A stretch of 64,000 nucleotides of DNA, from assembly GCF_900142695.1 (NCBI RefSeq), contig NZ_FRBU01000009.1:1-64000 (forward strand), in the 5' to 3' direction. The notes beneath the pieces are model-generated. The model was given only the letters and a program-made list of their open reading frames with translations, ran no database searches and was not told the origin of the DNA. A program made the translations under genes and the position numbers. Numbering within the stretch: the stretch's first letter is position 1; every line of letters starts with the position of its first letter. The DNA is from Flavobacterium xanthum (GTDB taxonomy: Bacteria > Bacteroidota > Bacteroidia > Flavobacteriales > Flavobacteriaceae). This document shows, one piece after another, positions 9,263 through 19,085 of the stretch.

Positions 9263-10417
9263 TTATTCTTTGACAAAATGATACACTATCTTCACAAACT
9301 TATAATCAAAATATTTTTTTACTATACGCTTCAAATTAGCAAATCTCCTTTTTTTTAGTTTTTTATAATTTTTATACAAACGAAAATAGAGAGCAGACTG
9401 CTTTTTTATATCAAATTCTTGACTAATTTTTGCCGAGCAAGAAATACTTCTTTTTTTTAATTCATTTCTATTTTTCGACAAAAACTCAATTTTATCTGCC
9501 ATAGCGATTACATCTCCTTTCCCTACTACAAAACCAATATCTGAAGTTATTACTTTTTTTATCCCTTCACTAAAATTATAAACAACAGGAACACATCCCA
9601 CACTCATTGATTCAAGTAATGAAACAGGCAATCCATCAAGCGAAGATGGTAGAACATAAACATCAGAAGTTTTTAAAGCTTCTATAAGATCTTCCGTAGT
9701 TTGTGGAACTAAGAAATTAAAATTATCTTTTGATTGAACTTCATTTATAAAATTTTGTTTTTCCTCACCATCTCCACAAATAAACCATTCGACATCTATA
9801 TTACGCTTTCTAAGTTCATCATCGATTTTGGGTAAATCATAAATCCCTTTAAGTTTTACATGTCGAGCCAAAAAAACTAATCGCAATTTATTGTGTAAAT
9901 TATGATTCCTGTCAAAGCTCTGAACAGTTACTCCATGAGGAATAAAATGTATATCTTTCTTTCTGTTGGGCAATAATTTACAAATATCTTCATATACTGC
10001 TATGTTATGAGTAATGATAACATCTATTATGTGATCGTACTTTTTAGCCAAATAGATATAAGCATCATCTTGACAAATAAAAAAAATTGTCTTTTTTTGC
10101 CTTCCATAATTGTCTAGTGTAGCTAATTCTGTATCAAAATTAGTAATAACAACACCTTCTCTTTCTGATATTAATTTTTCAAGTCGAGATGAAACATCAT
10201 TTATGGGTTCCTCTAAAAAATCAAAAATAATATTATTTTCATCCAAAATAACATCATCACTCCTCTTCGCATTCCAATGCAATGGATTAAGATAAATACA
10301 TGTTATATCAAAAAAATCATCAGGACGATTGTTAATCATATTTCTATGAAAACTTGCTCCTCCGCCCATTAAATAGATACTAAATACGAGTAGTTCTGGT
10401 TTAGATTGTATTTTCAT
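9263..10417 (-). CDS. Glycosyltransferase family 4
   Basis: 384 residues, GT-B fold. A glycine-rich N-terminal loop (YLMGGGASFHRNM) and the C-terminal donor-binding stretch LPSSLDGLPVSLLESMSVG, followed by VPVVYNF, are typical of GT4. VFLARHVKLKGIYDLP in the middle is the usual start of the second Rossmann domain. The last 45 residues are very Lys/Arg-rich, consistent with peripheral membrane attachment. It lies 132 bp upstream of the epimerase gene and 88 bp downstream of the acetyltransferase gene, probably in the same transcript. Confidence 0.85.
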   Translation of the reverse strand: MKIQSKPELLVFSIYLMGGGASFHRNMINNRPDDFFDITCIYLNPLHWNAKRSDDVILDENNIIFDFLEEPINDVSSRLEKLISEREGVVITNFDTELATLDNYGRQKKTIFFICQDDAYIYLAKKYDHIIDVIITHNIAVYEDICKLLPNRKKDIHFIPHGVTVQSFDRNHNLHNKLRLVFLARHVKLKGIYDLPKIDDELRKRNIDVEWFICGDGEEKQNFINEVQSKDNFNFLVPQTTEDLIEALKTSDVYVLPSSLDGLPVSLLESMSVGCVPVVYNFSEGIKKVITSDIGFVVGKGDVIAMADKIEFLSKNRNELKKRSISCSAKISQEFDIKKQSALYFRLYKNYKKLKKRRFANLKRIVKKYFDYKFVKIVYHFVKE

Positions 10418-10505
10418 TTTTAAATTATAAAACTTATTTTATTTAGTGACAATGTATTTGTAATATATCAGTCTTTTTAAGTCCTATCTATTTTAAGCTT
10501 ATGTA

Positions 10506-11099
10506 TTATGGTAAAGCATTTTTTATAAATTTAGCAGGGTTACCAGCCACAATAGTGTAAGGTGCCACGTTTTTAGTAACAACGCTTCCAGCGCCAACTA
10601 TCGCTCCCTCTCCAATAGTTACTCCTTTTAATATTATCGTTTTTGCTCCTATCCACGAACCTGCGCAAATTTTTATTGGTTTCTTATTTACTAAATCCCA
10701 TTGTTGATTTTTTTTTGTCTTTGCATCACTTGTATCTTTTTTTCTAATAGCTCTACTAAAATTATGATTATCAGTATCCTGTATCAAACAGTCTGATGAA
10801 ATCAATACATCATCTTCAATAATTATTTCAATAGTAGCAAAAATTGTTGAACGCCCGATGTAGACATTGTTTCCAATAATAATATTTGCTGTTTCAGTTT
10901 CAGTTGAAATATTACCATAAATTAGACAATCATTTCCTATTTCTATTTTAGATTTTTCAGGATATTTTACGGTAATTATTGCATTATTATCAGTATTATC
11001 TCCAATAGTTAATCCATCTATTGTTTTCTCTTTCGTTATTTCATCGACAAAGACGTAATGATATATAAGTTTTAATATTTTTATTATTAAATTTTTCAT
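10506..11099 (-). CDS. Left-handed beta-helix O-acetyltransferase (WbbJ-like)
   Basis: 197 residues from the ATG at 11099; a TTG two codons upstream is possible but less likely. Hexapeptide repeats run through most of the chain (for example [13 protein letters not shown] and [17 protein letters not shown]), ending in [20 protein letters not shown], the classic C-terminus of acetyl-CoA-dependent sugar O-acetyltransferases. The catalytic His is probably in QDTDNHNF. It follows the exporter ATPase gene by 2 bp and probably decorates the exported polysaccharide. Confidence 0.85.
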   Translation of the reverse strand: MKNLIIKILKLIYHYVFVDEITKEKTIDGLTIGDNTDNNAIITVKYPEKSKIEIGNDCLIYGNISTETETANIIIGNNVYIGRSTIFATIEIIIEDDVLISSDCLIQDTDNHNFSRAIRKKDTSDAKTKKNQQWDLVNKKPIKICAGSWIGAKTIILKGVTIGEGAIVGAGSVVTKNVAPYTIVAGNPAKFIKNALP

Positions 11100-11101
11100 T
11101 A

Positions 11102-12355
11102 TCAAGTAATTTTATATTTTAAGTTGTAATACCCATAATTCACATTTTCAAACCTTGCCATATCAGTACCTTCATCATTAATTTTGAAAGGACAGATCAT
11201 TTCTTGTAAATCGTAAACTTGGAATGTACTTACATCAAAAATTGCCAATCTTAAAAAATAATTATTTGCTGCTAAAATATCACAATCAAAAGACACTTGA
11301 AAATTATTTATATTTTTCTCTTCTAACAACTCATCAATAGTTTTAACAAATGTGGTTAAATAATCTCCCGTATTTGATTGAATTGTAAAAGAAAAAGAAG
11401 CATTATTAATTAGTCTATTCTTGCAAATTTCTATATTTATATTTATTGTGTCACTAGACAAAAATTCATTTGTCGAGATACTAATATTTTTACTTAAAGA
11501 ACAATTATTAATAAAAATATCTTTTGTATTATCTACAGATAAATATGAAAGCTCTTTTCTATTAGTCAAAGTCGTATAATTTTCCAACACACTAGAAAGA
11601 TTGCCATAATTAACTATTCCTCCTTTGTCTAACAACATTCCTTTAGTACACAAATTTGCTATAGTTCCCAATTGATGACTCACAAATAAAATAGTTCGAC
11701 CCTCCCCTCTTGAAATATCATGCATCTTGCCAATCGCTTTTTTCTGGAACTCGGCATCACCCACGGCCAAAACCTCATCAACAACTAAAATTTCAGGTTC
11801 GAGAAAAGCCGCCACAGCAAAAGCCAAACGAACGGTCATACCGGAACTGTATCGTTTTACAGGGGTGTCAATATAACGTTCACAACCGGAGAAATCAATA
11901 ATTTCGTCTAGCTTAGAGGCAATTTCTTTTTTAGTCATTCCTAATATAGCTCCATTAAGATAGATGTTTTCTCTACCCGTCATTTCGCCATTAAATCCTG
12001 TTCCCACTTCTAGCAAAGAAGCAATACGACCACGAGATTTTATGCTGCCTGTTGTAGGTGCCGTCACCTTTGACAATATCTTGAGTAAGGTAGATTTACC
12101 CGCTCCGTTCTTCCCAATGATGCCCAAAACTTCGCCACGCTCAACTTCAAAATTAATGTCCTGTAACGCCCACACATAATCACTTTCGCCTTTAGTACTT
12201 CGGTCATTGGTATCGCCAATTTTCAAATACGGGTTTTCTTTGCCCCGCACCTGATGCCACCAGCGGTTCAAGTCATGACTAAGAGTACCGGTGCCCACTT
12301 GACCTAAGCGATATTGCTTAGAGATATTTTCGGCTTTAAGAATTATGTCTTTCAT
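11102..12355 (-). CDS. wzt: Polysaccharide ABC exporter, ATP-binding subunit (Wzt-like)
   Basis: 417 residues. The nucleotide-binding domain has Walker [10 protein letters not shown] (81-89), signature YSSGM (169-173), Walker B ILVVDE (189-194) and the switch His in LFVSHQLG. About 170 residues follow as a beta-rich C-terminal domain, as in Wzt proteins that read a terminal modification on the chain before export. With the Wzm-like permease it would move lipid-linked O-antigen or capsule chains across the inner membrane. The acetyltransferase gene starts two bases after its stop. The longer C-terminus favours Wzt over KpsT/TagH-type short ATPases. Confidence 0.9.
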   Translation of the reverse strand: MKDIILKAENISKQYRLGQVGTGTLSHDLNRWWHQVRGKENPYLKIGDTNDRSTKGESDYVWALQDINFEVERGEVLGIIGKNGAGKSTLLKILSKVTAPTTGSIKSRGRIASLLEVGTGFNGEMTGRENIYLNGAILGMTKKEIASKLDEIIDFSGCERYIDTPVKRYSSGMTVRLAFAVAAFLEPEILVVDEVLAVGDAEFQKKAIGKMHDISRGEGRTILFVSHQLGTIANLCTKGMLLDKGGIVNYGNLSSVLENYTTLTNRKELSYLSVDNTKDIFINNCSLSKNISISTNEFLSSDTININIEICKNRLINNASFSFTIQSNTGDYLTTFVKTIDELLEEKNINNFQVSFDCDILAANNYFLRLAIFDVSTFQVYDLQEMICPFKINDEGTDMARFENVNYGYYNLKYKIT

Positions 12356-12574
12356 TTTTTATTCGATGTTCTACTTTAACGAATCCATACTACGAAAATC
12401 TTCTACTATCGTAAAAATTTTCTCTTGCAAACTACAAAAACAAAATTTCTTATACAGCTACGCAATCTGAGTCCCAACAATTATTGAAATCAGATGTGAT
12501 TTTATTTTTCTACACACGAAGTCCTACGTGTGAGTTTTAAAGAATATAGCCTTCTATTGACTGCTGCTAATACG
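12356..12574. other. Spacer between wzm-like and wzt-like genes
   Basis: 219 bp without a credible gene, unusually long for partners normally joined closely. A short inverted repeat (CACACG / CGTGTG around 12515-12535) is present without a T-run. No promoter match (TAnnTTTG on the leftward strand) was recognised, so co-transcription with the permease gene remains likely. Confidence 0.4.
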
Positions 12575-13444
12575 CTACACTGTATCTATAAAACTTTTCT
12601 CCGTCTTGTTAAAAATCAATACCCCTACCAAAAGTAAAGCGATTGTCACTCCTACTGTGTAAGCCAATCCTAAAATAGAAATGGAGCCTACATTCAATAA
12701 CATATAACGGGTTGTTTCTATAATATAGGCCAATGGATTGTATTGCACCAACCAGGCATAATTTGGGATTTTCTCTTTGATTAAAGCCAAAGGGTACATC
12801 ACTGCCGAGACATACATCAGTAGCTGCACACCAAACGATATTAAATAGCTAAAATCTCTGTATTTAGTAACCAATGACGAAATAAACATTCCCAATCCCA
12901 ATCCTAGAACCCCCATTAAAACGATGAGGAAAGGAAAAAACACAGCCAAAGGGTTAAGGCTCACTGTAGCACCTTGCGCATAGTAATACAAGTAAAAAAC
13001 GATAAAAATTAAGAATTGGATTCCAAATTTAATCAAATTGGAGATCACTATCGAAATAGGCACAATAATTCTTGGAAAATACACCTTTCCAAAAATTCCG
13101 GCATTCGCACCAAACGTATTCGAAGTTCCTGTTAGGCAAGCCGTGAAATAATTCCATACCGTAATTCCAGCTAAGTTGAACAAAAAGGGAGGAACGGTTC
13201 CTGTACTAATACCCGCTAAATTATTAAAAATAATAGTAAAAGTAATTGAAGTAAATAAAGGTTGGATCAGGTACCACAGCGGTCCTAAAACCGTTTGTTT
13301 GTACATTGTCACCACATCTCTTTTTACAAAAAGAAGCAGCAAATCTCTATATTGCCAGACTTCCTTGAGATTGAGGGTGAAAAATTTATTTTTGGGTGTT
13401 ATTTCAAACAGCCAAGTGGTATTTGTATGTTCTGAATGGTTCAT
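12575..13444 (-). CDS. wzm: Polysaccharide ABC exporter, permease subunit (Wzm-like)
   Basis: 289 residues with an ABC-2 type layout. A cytoplasmic N-terminus is followed by LLFVKRDVVTMYKQTVLGPLW, the conserved region before the first helix, and six hydrophobic segments at about 60-85, 95-115, 135-160, 165-190, 200-220 and 255-275. It pairs with the ATPase encoded downstream and would form the inner-membrane channel for a completed polysaccharide chain. It is the first gene of the leftward cluster. This indicates an ABC-transporter-dependent rather than Wzx/Wzy route; no wzx or wzy is seen here. Confidence 0.9.
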   Translation of the reverse strand: MNHSEHTNTTWLFEITPKNKFFTLNLKEVWQYRDLLLLFVKRDVVTMYKQTVLGPLWYLIQPLFTSITFTIIFNNLAGISTGTVPPFLFNLAGITVWNYFTACLTGTSNTFGANAGIFGKVYFPRIIVPISIVISNLIKFGIQFLIFIVFYLYYYAQGATVSLNPLAVFFPFLIVLMGVLGLGLGMFISSLVTKYRDFSYLISFGVQLLMYVSAVMYPLALIKEKIPNYAWLVQYNPLAYIIETTRYMLLNVGSISILGLAYTVGVTIALLLVGVLIFNKTEKSFIDTV

Positions 13445-14034
13445 TGATTGATGCTAATGTCCTACTTTTGCTTGCCTGCTGCTCAACTCAGTCGAGACGA
13501 ATTCCGTTTTGTTGGTTAAAGGCAGTCGTTACGAGGCAAATATATATCATTTGGACTAAGTATCCCACTAAAAACGAAGGGTTAGCGTATTTCTTTTTTG
13601 GAATGCCTTTTAAGTCTTAGAAAAAATTACGATTGTATCGGGCTAACTTGCTTTGCATCGAAAAAAAAGCGGTGAGAGTACCATCTTTCAGCTGATTAGG
13701 ACTAAAGCGGTAAGAAACCTTTATAAAAGCGTACTAACTGAAACTGTATTCTTTGGTACTACTATGAAGTCTAGAACATCCTTTAGCAATCAGAGTTTTG
13801 TTGTATTCTTAGAATTGGATTGAAATCCAATTCTACTTGTGGGATTGGCTAGGAACACTGCAAGTTATGGTGTGGTACGACACTTATTCCTAAAGTGCTA
13901 CAGTAGGACGTCTCTTCTACAGGGAGTCAAAAGTGTTGCTGCACTGGCAAAGCGTCCCTAACTCTCATTAAAAAAATACGCTTAGAGCAAATTAAAAGGA
14001 AGCGGCAATGCGCTTATGTACATAACTACAAAAA
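13445..14034. other. 590-bp intergenic region with an inverted repeat
   Basis: No convincing gene is seen on either strand. A perfect 11-bp inverted repeat (AGAATTGGATT at 13811-13821 and its complement at 13824-13834, two-base loop) has no T-run on either side, so it is not an obvious terminator. The region must hold the promoter of the leftward polysaccharide cluster. Confidence 0.45.
13537..13544 (-). promoter_or_regulatory. Candidate -7 box for the polysaccharide cluster
   Basis: On the leftward strand this reads TATATTTG, matching the Bacteroidetes -7 consensus TAnnTTTG, about 93 bp upstream of the wzm-like start. No clear TTG was found at the expected -33 position, so support is weak. 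Confidence 0.3.
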
Positions 14035-14066
14035 AAAACCTTCTGTGACGCATCACAGAAGGTTTT
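14031..14066 (-). terminator. Terminator after the SusC/SusD genes
   Basis: A 14-bp perfect stem (14035-14048 with 14053-14066) closes a 4-base loop. Read leftward it is followed by a run of T residues. It lies about 20 bp after the SusD stop codon and fits a strong intrinsic terminator. Confidence 0.88.
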
Positions 14067-14087
14067 AGATAGTGTTCCAAATATTAT

Positions 14088-15527
14088 TTAGTGTCCAGGA
14101 TTTTGAACCGCTAATTTATTATACAAGAGTTCATTTAATGGTATTGGCCATAAATACTGCGTATCGGTGGTAATCACCAATGGCGCAAGTCCTTTAGCAG
14201 GGAAGTTTTGTTTTAACCTCATAATATCAGGAGAACTAAACCCTTCGCCTAATAACTCAATTCTTCTTTCAATTGCAATTTGGTCCAATAATGCTTGAAC
14301 ATTTGTAAAAGACGCACTGGTAAAAACTGTCGTAGCATCTGATCTTCCTCGAACTGCATTTAACAATTGGATGGCACGTGCATCCAAAGAATTTGAACTT
14401 CTAACTAATGCCTCGGACAGATTTAAAAGTACTTCTGAGTAGCGAATAACGGGAACAAAATCGGGATCCGCTTGTGGACTAGTCCATTTATGAACCCAAG
14501 TTTTACCTCCAGTCACCACATTAAAACTCCTTCTTGCGTCTGTAGTTTTCCAACCTGTATTTGAAACTATACCGGTAGGCGCTAATGAATATTCACTACC
14601 ACCGTTTGAAGTAGAATTATAATAAAACACTAAACTGTTTTGAGTACCCGGCGTATCATTGGAGCTGTATGCAAATGAAAATACATTTTCAGCTGTAGTG
14701 GCTCTCGCAAAAACAGTTCCAATAGAAGACGCTAAGGCGTTAGGAACTCCACTTGTTGCGGTAAAAGGTGCTGTGGCAGAAACAATTTTATTCCCTTCTG
14801 TAACGACCTCTGGATATTTACCCATGCTGAGATAAACTCTTGTTTTAAGCGCAATTGCCGTGTTTCTATGCGCTCTTGATGTATTGTTTATTGCTAAACC
14901 ATTAGTTAATGGCAAATTAAGCTCAGCAAAATTTAAGTCGTCAATCACTTGATTGTAAATATCCGCAACCGAAGACCGAACTAAATTGCTATTCCCGCTG
15001 CTTGTTTCCGGTAATAACCGCAATGGAAGACCAGGTGAAGCACCATTGTCTTGCGTATACGGTTTTGCATATAAAGTTACTAGTGAATAATAAGACAAAG
15101 CTCTTAAGAAACGAGCCTCAGCAAGATATCTCGTTTTTAAAGCTGCTGATACAGTAGCTGTTTCTAAACCACTAATAACAATATTTGATCTATTAATTGC
15201 TGTGTAAGCAGCTCCCCATAAATTCTGAACTTCATTTGTAGCGGATTGAACCCCAAAACTCCAGGTAAATAAATTAGTAACACCGTTGTTGCGTTCATTT
15301 ATAAATTCTGGCCCACGAACGTCTTGGTAATTAAAAAACCGACCTCCATAGAAATTTCCAACCTTTACGCCGCCATAAATTCCCAAGACTAGTTGTTCGA
15401 TTCTTTGCGGTGTAGCAAATGCATTCGCATCGCTAATTCTAGTTTGATTGACTGGATTTAATGCCTCCGTATCGCTACAGGAAACAATTAGAATTGCTGC
15501 AATCAGTGTTAAATATAAATTTTTCAT
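14088..15527 (-). CDS. SusD/RagB family nutrient-binding outer-membrane lipoprotein
   Basis: 479 residues with a lipoprotein signal (MKNLYLTLIAAILIVSCSDT, lipobox Cys at residue 17). The family features are the N-terminal TPR-like region (TRYLAEARFLRALSYYSLV) and the C-terminal block VIRYSEVLLNLSEALVRSS and RRIELLGEGF. SusD proteins sit on the cell surface and close over their SusC partner to capture glycans or peptides. It lies 16 bp downstream of the susC-like gene in one transcript, ended by the hairpin at 14031-14066. The ligand is unknown: no glycoside hydrolase or sulfatase gene is nearby. Confidence 0.93.
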   Translation of the reverse strand: MKNLYLTLIAAILIVSCSDTEALNPVNQTRISDANAFATPQRIEQLVLGIYGGVKVGNFYGGRFFNYQDVRGPEFINERNNGVTNLFTWSFGVQSATNEVQNLWGAAYTAINRSNIVISGLETATVSAALKTRYLAEARFLRALSYYSLVTLYAKPYTQDNGASPGLPLRLLPETSSGNSNLVRSSVADIYNQVIDDLNFAELNLPLTNGLAINNTSRAHRNTAIALKTRVYLSMGKYPEVVTEGNKIVSATAPFTATSGVPNALASSIGTVFARATTAENVFSFAYSSNDTPGTQNSLVFYYNSTSNGGSEYSLAPTGIVSNTGWKTTDARRSFNVVTGGKTWVHKWTSPQADPDFVPVIRYSEVLLNLSEALVRSSNSLDARAIQLLNAVRGRSDATTVFTSASFTNVQALLDQIAIERRIELLGEGFSSPDIMRLKQNFPAKGLAPLVITTDTQYLWPIPLNELLYNKLAVQNPGH

Positions 15528-15543
15528 ACGTGTATTTTTAAAA

Positions 15544-18500
15544 TTATAAACCTAAATTAAAACCAAATGAAAATGTTCTAGCCATGGGCGCAGAGTTCCT
15601 GTCTACACTTGGCGAACCATTTGCATTTCCATTACTAGATATTTCGGGATCAAACCCTGAATAATTAGTAAAAGTGAATGCGTTTTGAGCACTTAAATAA
15701 AATCTAAAATTGGCCAATTTCATCTTGTCTAATAAACTTTTAGGCAGGTTATACCCCAATGCAATGTTTCTTACTTTCATGAAATCCCCTTTTTCTAAAT
15801 TGGCAGAAATTGGCATCGATGAACCATTAGATACATTATCTCCAAAAACTATTTTTGGTATGTCCGTCACGTCACCAGGATTTTGCCAGCGGTTTAGAAC
15901 GTCTACACTATTGTTCCAAACTCTTTGATCGCGAAGTCCAGCTTGTGTTCCGTTGTATACATAATTGCCTCCTGAAAAATAGACTGAAACATTCAAATCA
16001 AATCCTTTATAGGCGAATGTGTTATTAAAACCACCAAAGAAGGTTGGTAAGGCAGGCCCCATAACTTTAGCATCTAAAGCTTGATTCGCTGCGCGCGTTA
16101 CACTACCATCACTAACTTTAGTCCATCGAGTTGCAACTGGAGCTGAATGATCGTATTGCACTGCTGTTCCATCTCCATGAAAGAAAATTCTTCTTCCATT
16201 AGCTGGATTTACACCCCCTGTTTGAACAATATAAAAGTTACCAATCGATTGTCCTACTCTAATTATATTCGTATTCTCTAATTGCGTTGCTACAATAATA
16301 TCCGAATTATTAGCATCTAATGCGGTTACAAGATTTTTTTGACTGGTTATATTAAAACTTGCGTTCCATTTAAAACTCCCTTTATCTAATATTTTAGCAC
16401 TCAAGGTCGCTTCGTAACCGGTATTTCTCATGCTACCCACATTTGCCAAAATTGAATTCCCAGGAATTCCAGCAGAAGCTGCTTGTGGTACATTCAAAAT
16501 CAATCCATCAATATCATTTTTATAATACCCCAATTCTCCCGTAATAACATCATTAAATAAACCGAAATTTAATCCTAAATCTGTTTTATTACTGGTTTCC
16601 CATTTCAATTTATCATTTCCAGCACGATTATAAAATAAAGTAGTATTGGATCCATTTACACCTGCATCATAAAAACTACTTGAAGCAAAATCATTTAATC
16701 CTTGGTTGTTACCTACAACTCCATAACTTGCTCTTAATTTCAATTGATTTACAATATCAGAACTTACGATATTTTTAAAGAAGGTTTCTTCTGTTAAATT
16801 CCAACCAAGAGATCCTCCCCAGAAATTACCCCATTTATTATCTGGAGCAAATGCAGAATATCCATCGCGTCTCGCATTTACAGAAACAAAATATTTTTTA
16901 TTAAAATCATAATTGACACGACCAAAATAGGACTCCAAATAATTTTCTGTGAGTAAGTTTCCGGAAACCACAATAGTGTTAAATCCACCCTGATACTCAT
17001 TAAAAAATGGATCCGAAACCCCTCTTCTTGATGCTCCCCATGCGTCTATTTTAGAATATTGTCTCTCAGACCCAACTAAAGCACTTAGATTGTGATTTTC
17101 AGATAAACTAACATTGTAATCTAATATATTCTGAATTGATTTTCTAGAATACCTGTTCATCGTATTAGTGGCTACACCAATAAATTGTTGTCCATTACCA
17201 TTCAAAGGCCCGAGGAAATCTTTATTCTCCACTAGCAGGTTATCGATTCCGTATAACGATTTAAAGTTAAGTCCTTTGGCTAACTTAAGTCCCACGTAAA
17301 AATTAGAAATAAAATGATCATTTTGATTCGAAATTTTATTGTTATCTAAGATGTACTTAACGTTTGGCCACTGAAGAGGCGTCAAGTTATTTCCTTGACC
17401 GATTTGAGTAGGTGCTAAATTGTAAGTACCATCGTTATTAAATGGACCCACATTTGGCGCCTGAGCGAAAGCCAACCTTGCTGCACCAGAGGAATCGAAA
17501 GTAGACCCAGCAACGGAACCTGTACTGATTCCATTATTTCTTGAATTGGTATAATTAAATGTTCCCCCTAAAGTCAACCAGCTCGTTACTTTTTGATCTA
17601 AAGTAAAACGACCGGTTTGTCTTCTAAAGTCATTATTTACAAACATCCCTTCTTGCTCTAATTGTCCTGCAGAAAGAAAATATTTTGTATTCTCATTTCC
17701 ACCAGAAATACTAACACTGTGGTTCGTCGCAACACCTGTTCTATAAATTAGATCATACCAATTTGTATCTACTAGTTTACCGTTAGCATCATTCATCGTG
17801 TAAAAACCTCTCGTAGTTCCATTGGCTGGAATACCTGCGTTTCTTAATCCTTCATTCTTAATATCGGTAAATTGCTGCGCATCTAACACATCAATTAAGT
17901 TAAATGGTTTTGTAAAACTTACTGAGGAATCAAAATTTACCGTAAACTTACCCGCTTTCCCTTTCTTAGTCGTTATTAAAATTACACCAGCAGCAGCACG
18001 AGAACCGTAAATTGCCGCCGAAGAGGCATCTTTCAATACCTCAATACTTTCAATATCTGCTTGATTAATGTTGGCTAAAGGATTATTAGCCGCTTGATTT
18101 TGATTTAAGTTATCTCCATTCCAAGAAGGAACACCATCAATTACAATTAATGGATACGAACTTAAAGTAATCGAGTTAACCCCTCTAATTCTAATTACTG
18201 CTTGATTTCCCAATACACCATTAGGCTGCGATACATTAACTCCTGATGCCGCTCCAGAAAGTGCTTGGTCAAAACTTTGAACTGGAATATCTTTGATTCT
18301 ATCACCTGCAATTTTAGCGATAGCACCATTGACATCTCTTCTTTTTTGAGTACCGTATCCAACGACAACTACTTCTTCTAATACGCTACCATCTTGTAAC
18401 TTAATGTTAACCGTATTAGAAATCCCAACTTTAACGGCAACGTCTTGCATGCCCACAAAAGAAGCCACTAATACATCACCCACTTTCGCTTTGATGGAAA

Positions 18501-18678
18501 ACTTCCCATCAAAATCAGTCTGAACTCCGTTTCTACTCCCTTTAACAACGACATTGGCTCCTGGAATTGGCCCAGAGGCATCTGAAACAACTCCCGAAAC
18601 AGTTCGCTCTTGTGCAAAAGAAAACTGCATAGATAACGCTAATACTAGCGAAAAAACCCATTTTAATTTTAATCTCAT
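15544..18678 (-). CDS. SusC/RagA family TonB-linked outer-membrane transporter
   Basis: 1044 residues. It has a signal peptide ending near FSFAQ, then a carboxypeptidase-regulatory-like domain (about 25-100, TVSGVVSDASGPIPGANVVV). The SusC-type plug start VVVGYGTQKRRDVNGAI follows, then the plug (KDIPVQSFDQALSGAASGVN) and a long beta-barrel ending in aromatic-rich FSFGFNLGL. It imports bulky substrates in a TonB-dependent way with the SusD-like lipoprotein encoded 16 bp downstream. No anti-sigma/ECF or hybrid sensor gene lies alongside, so regulation is not visible. Length and domain order are normal for the family. Confidence 0.95.
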   Translation of the reverse strand: MRLKLKWVFSLVLALSMQFSFAQERTVSGVVSDASGPIPGANVVVKGSRNGVQTDFDGKFSIKAKVGDVLVASFVGMQDVAVKVGISNTVNIKLQDGSVLEEVVVVGYGTQKRRDVNGAIAKIAGDRIKDIPVQSFDQALSGAASGVNVSQPNGVLGNQAVIRIRGVNSITLSSYPLIVIDGVPSWNGDNLNQNQAANNPLANINQADIESIEVLKDASSAAIYGSRAAAGVILITTKKGKAGKFTVNFDSSVSFTKPFNLIDVLDAQQFTDIKNEGLRNAGIPANGTTRGFYTMNDANGKLVDTNWYDLIYRTGVATNHSVSISGGNENTKYFLSAGQLEQEGMFVNNDFRRQTGRFTLDQKVTSWLTLGGTFNYTNSRNNGISTGSVAGSTFDSSGAARLAFAQAPNVGPFNNDGTYNLAPTQIGQGNNLTPLQWPNVKYILDNNKISNQNDHFISNFYVGLKLAKGLNFKSLYGIDNLLVENKDFLGPLNGNGQQFIGVATNTMNRYSRKSIQNILDYNVSLSENHNLSALVGSERQYSKIDAWGASRRGVSDPFFNEYQGGFNTIVVSGNLLTENYLESYFGRVNYDFNKKYFVSVNARRDGYSAFAPDNKWGNFWGGSLGWNLTEETFFKNIVSSDIVNQLKLRASYGVVGNNQGLNDFASSSFYDAGVNGSNTTLFYNRAGNDKLKWETSNKTDLGLNFGLFNDVITGELGYYKNDIDGLILNVPQAASAGIPGNSILANVGSMRNTGYEATLSAKILDKGSFKWNASFNITSQKNLVTALDANNSDIIVATQLENTNIIRVGQSIGNFYIVQTGGVNPANGRRIFFHGDGTAVQYDHSAPVATRWTKVSDGSVTRAANQALDAKVMGPALPTFFGGFNNTFAYKGFDLNVSVYFSGGNYVYNGTQAGLRDQRVWNNSVDVLNRWQNPGDVTDIPKIVFGDNVSNGSSMPISANLEKGDFMKVRNIALGYNLPKSLLDKMKLANFRFYLSAQNAFTFTNYSGFDPEISSNGNANGSPSVDRNSAPMARTFSFGFNLGL

Positions 18679-18955
18679 ATTAAATTAGTTAAATTAGTTA
18701 TCCTGCAAAAATGATAATAAAATGTTAAAAAATAGCACTTAGATGCATAAATTTTTTTTATGAATACCATAATTATTATGATATGATACTATCGTAATTG
18801 TTAAAAAGGATATTAATACTCAATGAAAGCTATAAAACATTGATTTTAGTACAAAAATTAATTTTGATTTTTTATCACACCAACTTGAATTGTGATGCCG
18901 GCTTTTGACTTATCCATTATAAAGTAACCTGTTGGATGTAATTAGTTTTTGACAC

Positions 18956-19048
18956 ACGTCACTTCGAGTAGCGGAGCGTATCGAGAAGTTTTGTTCCGTT
19001 TTACTTCACGAAAAAAACTCGAACAGACGTTTTGAATAATTGCACCCA
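18956..19048 (+). repeat. MITE-like repeat, copy 1 (divergent)
   Basis: Begins CGTCACTTCGAGTAGCGGAG and ends GACGTTTTGAATAATTGCAC plus CCA, matching the copies at 20169-20283 and 20542-20656 but with a shorter, altered middle. It lies directly upstream of the RNase HII gene, and a spurious N-terminal extension of that gene reads into it. Confidence 0.75.
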
Positions 19049-19085
19049 CCAAGTTAAAGTACTTTCTTTGTATCAAAATACAACT

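Noticed and set aside
299..13444. Wzx/Wzy-dependent polysaccharide cluster
   Set aside because: No flippase or polymerase with many membrane helices is present, while a clear ABC exporter pair leads the cluster.
13176..13620. Two rightward frames over the wzm start and upstream region
   Set aside because: They are antisense to the permease gene or in non-coding DNA, and lack family resemblance or codon regularity.
19032..19085. N-terminal extension of RNase HII
   Set aside because: It starts at TTG, reads partly through a dispersed repeat, lies upstream of a near-consensus -7 box and is absent from the family; the ATG at 19086 is preferred.
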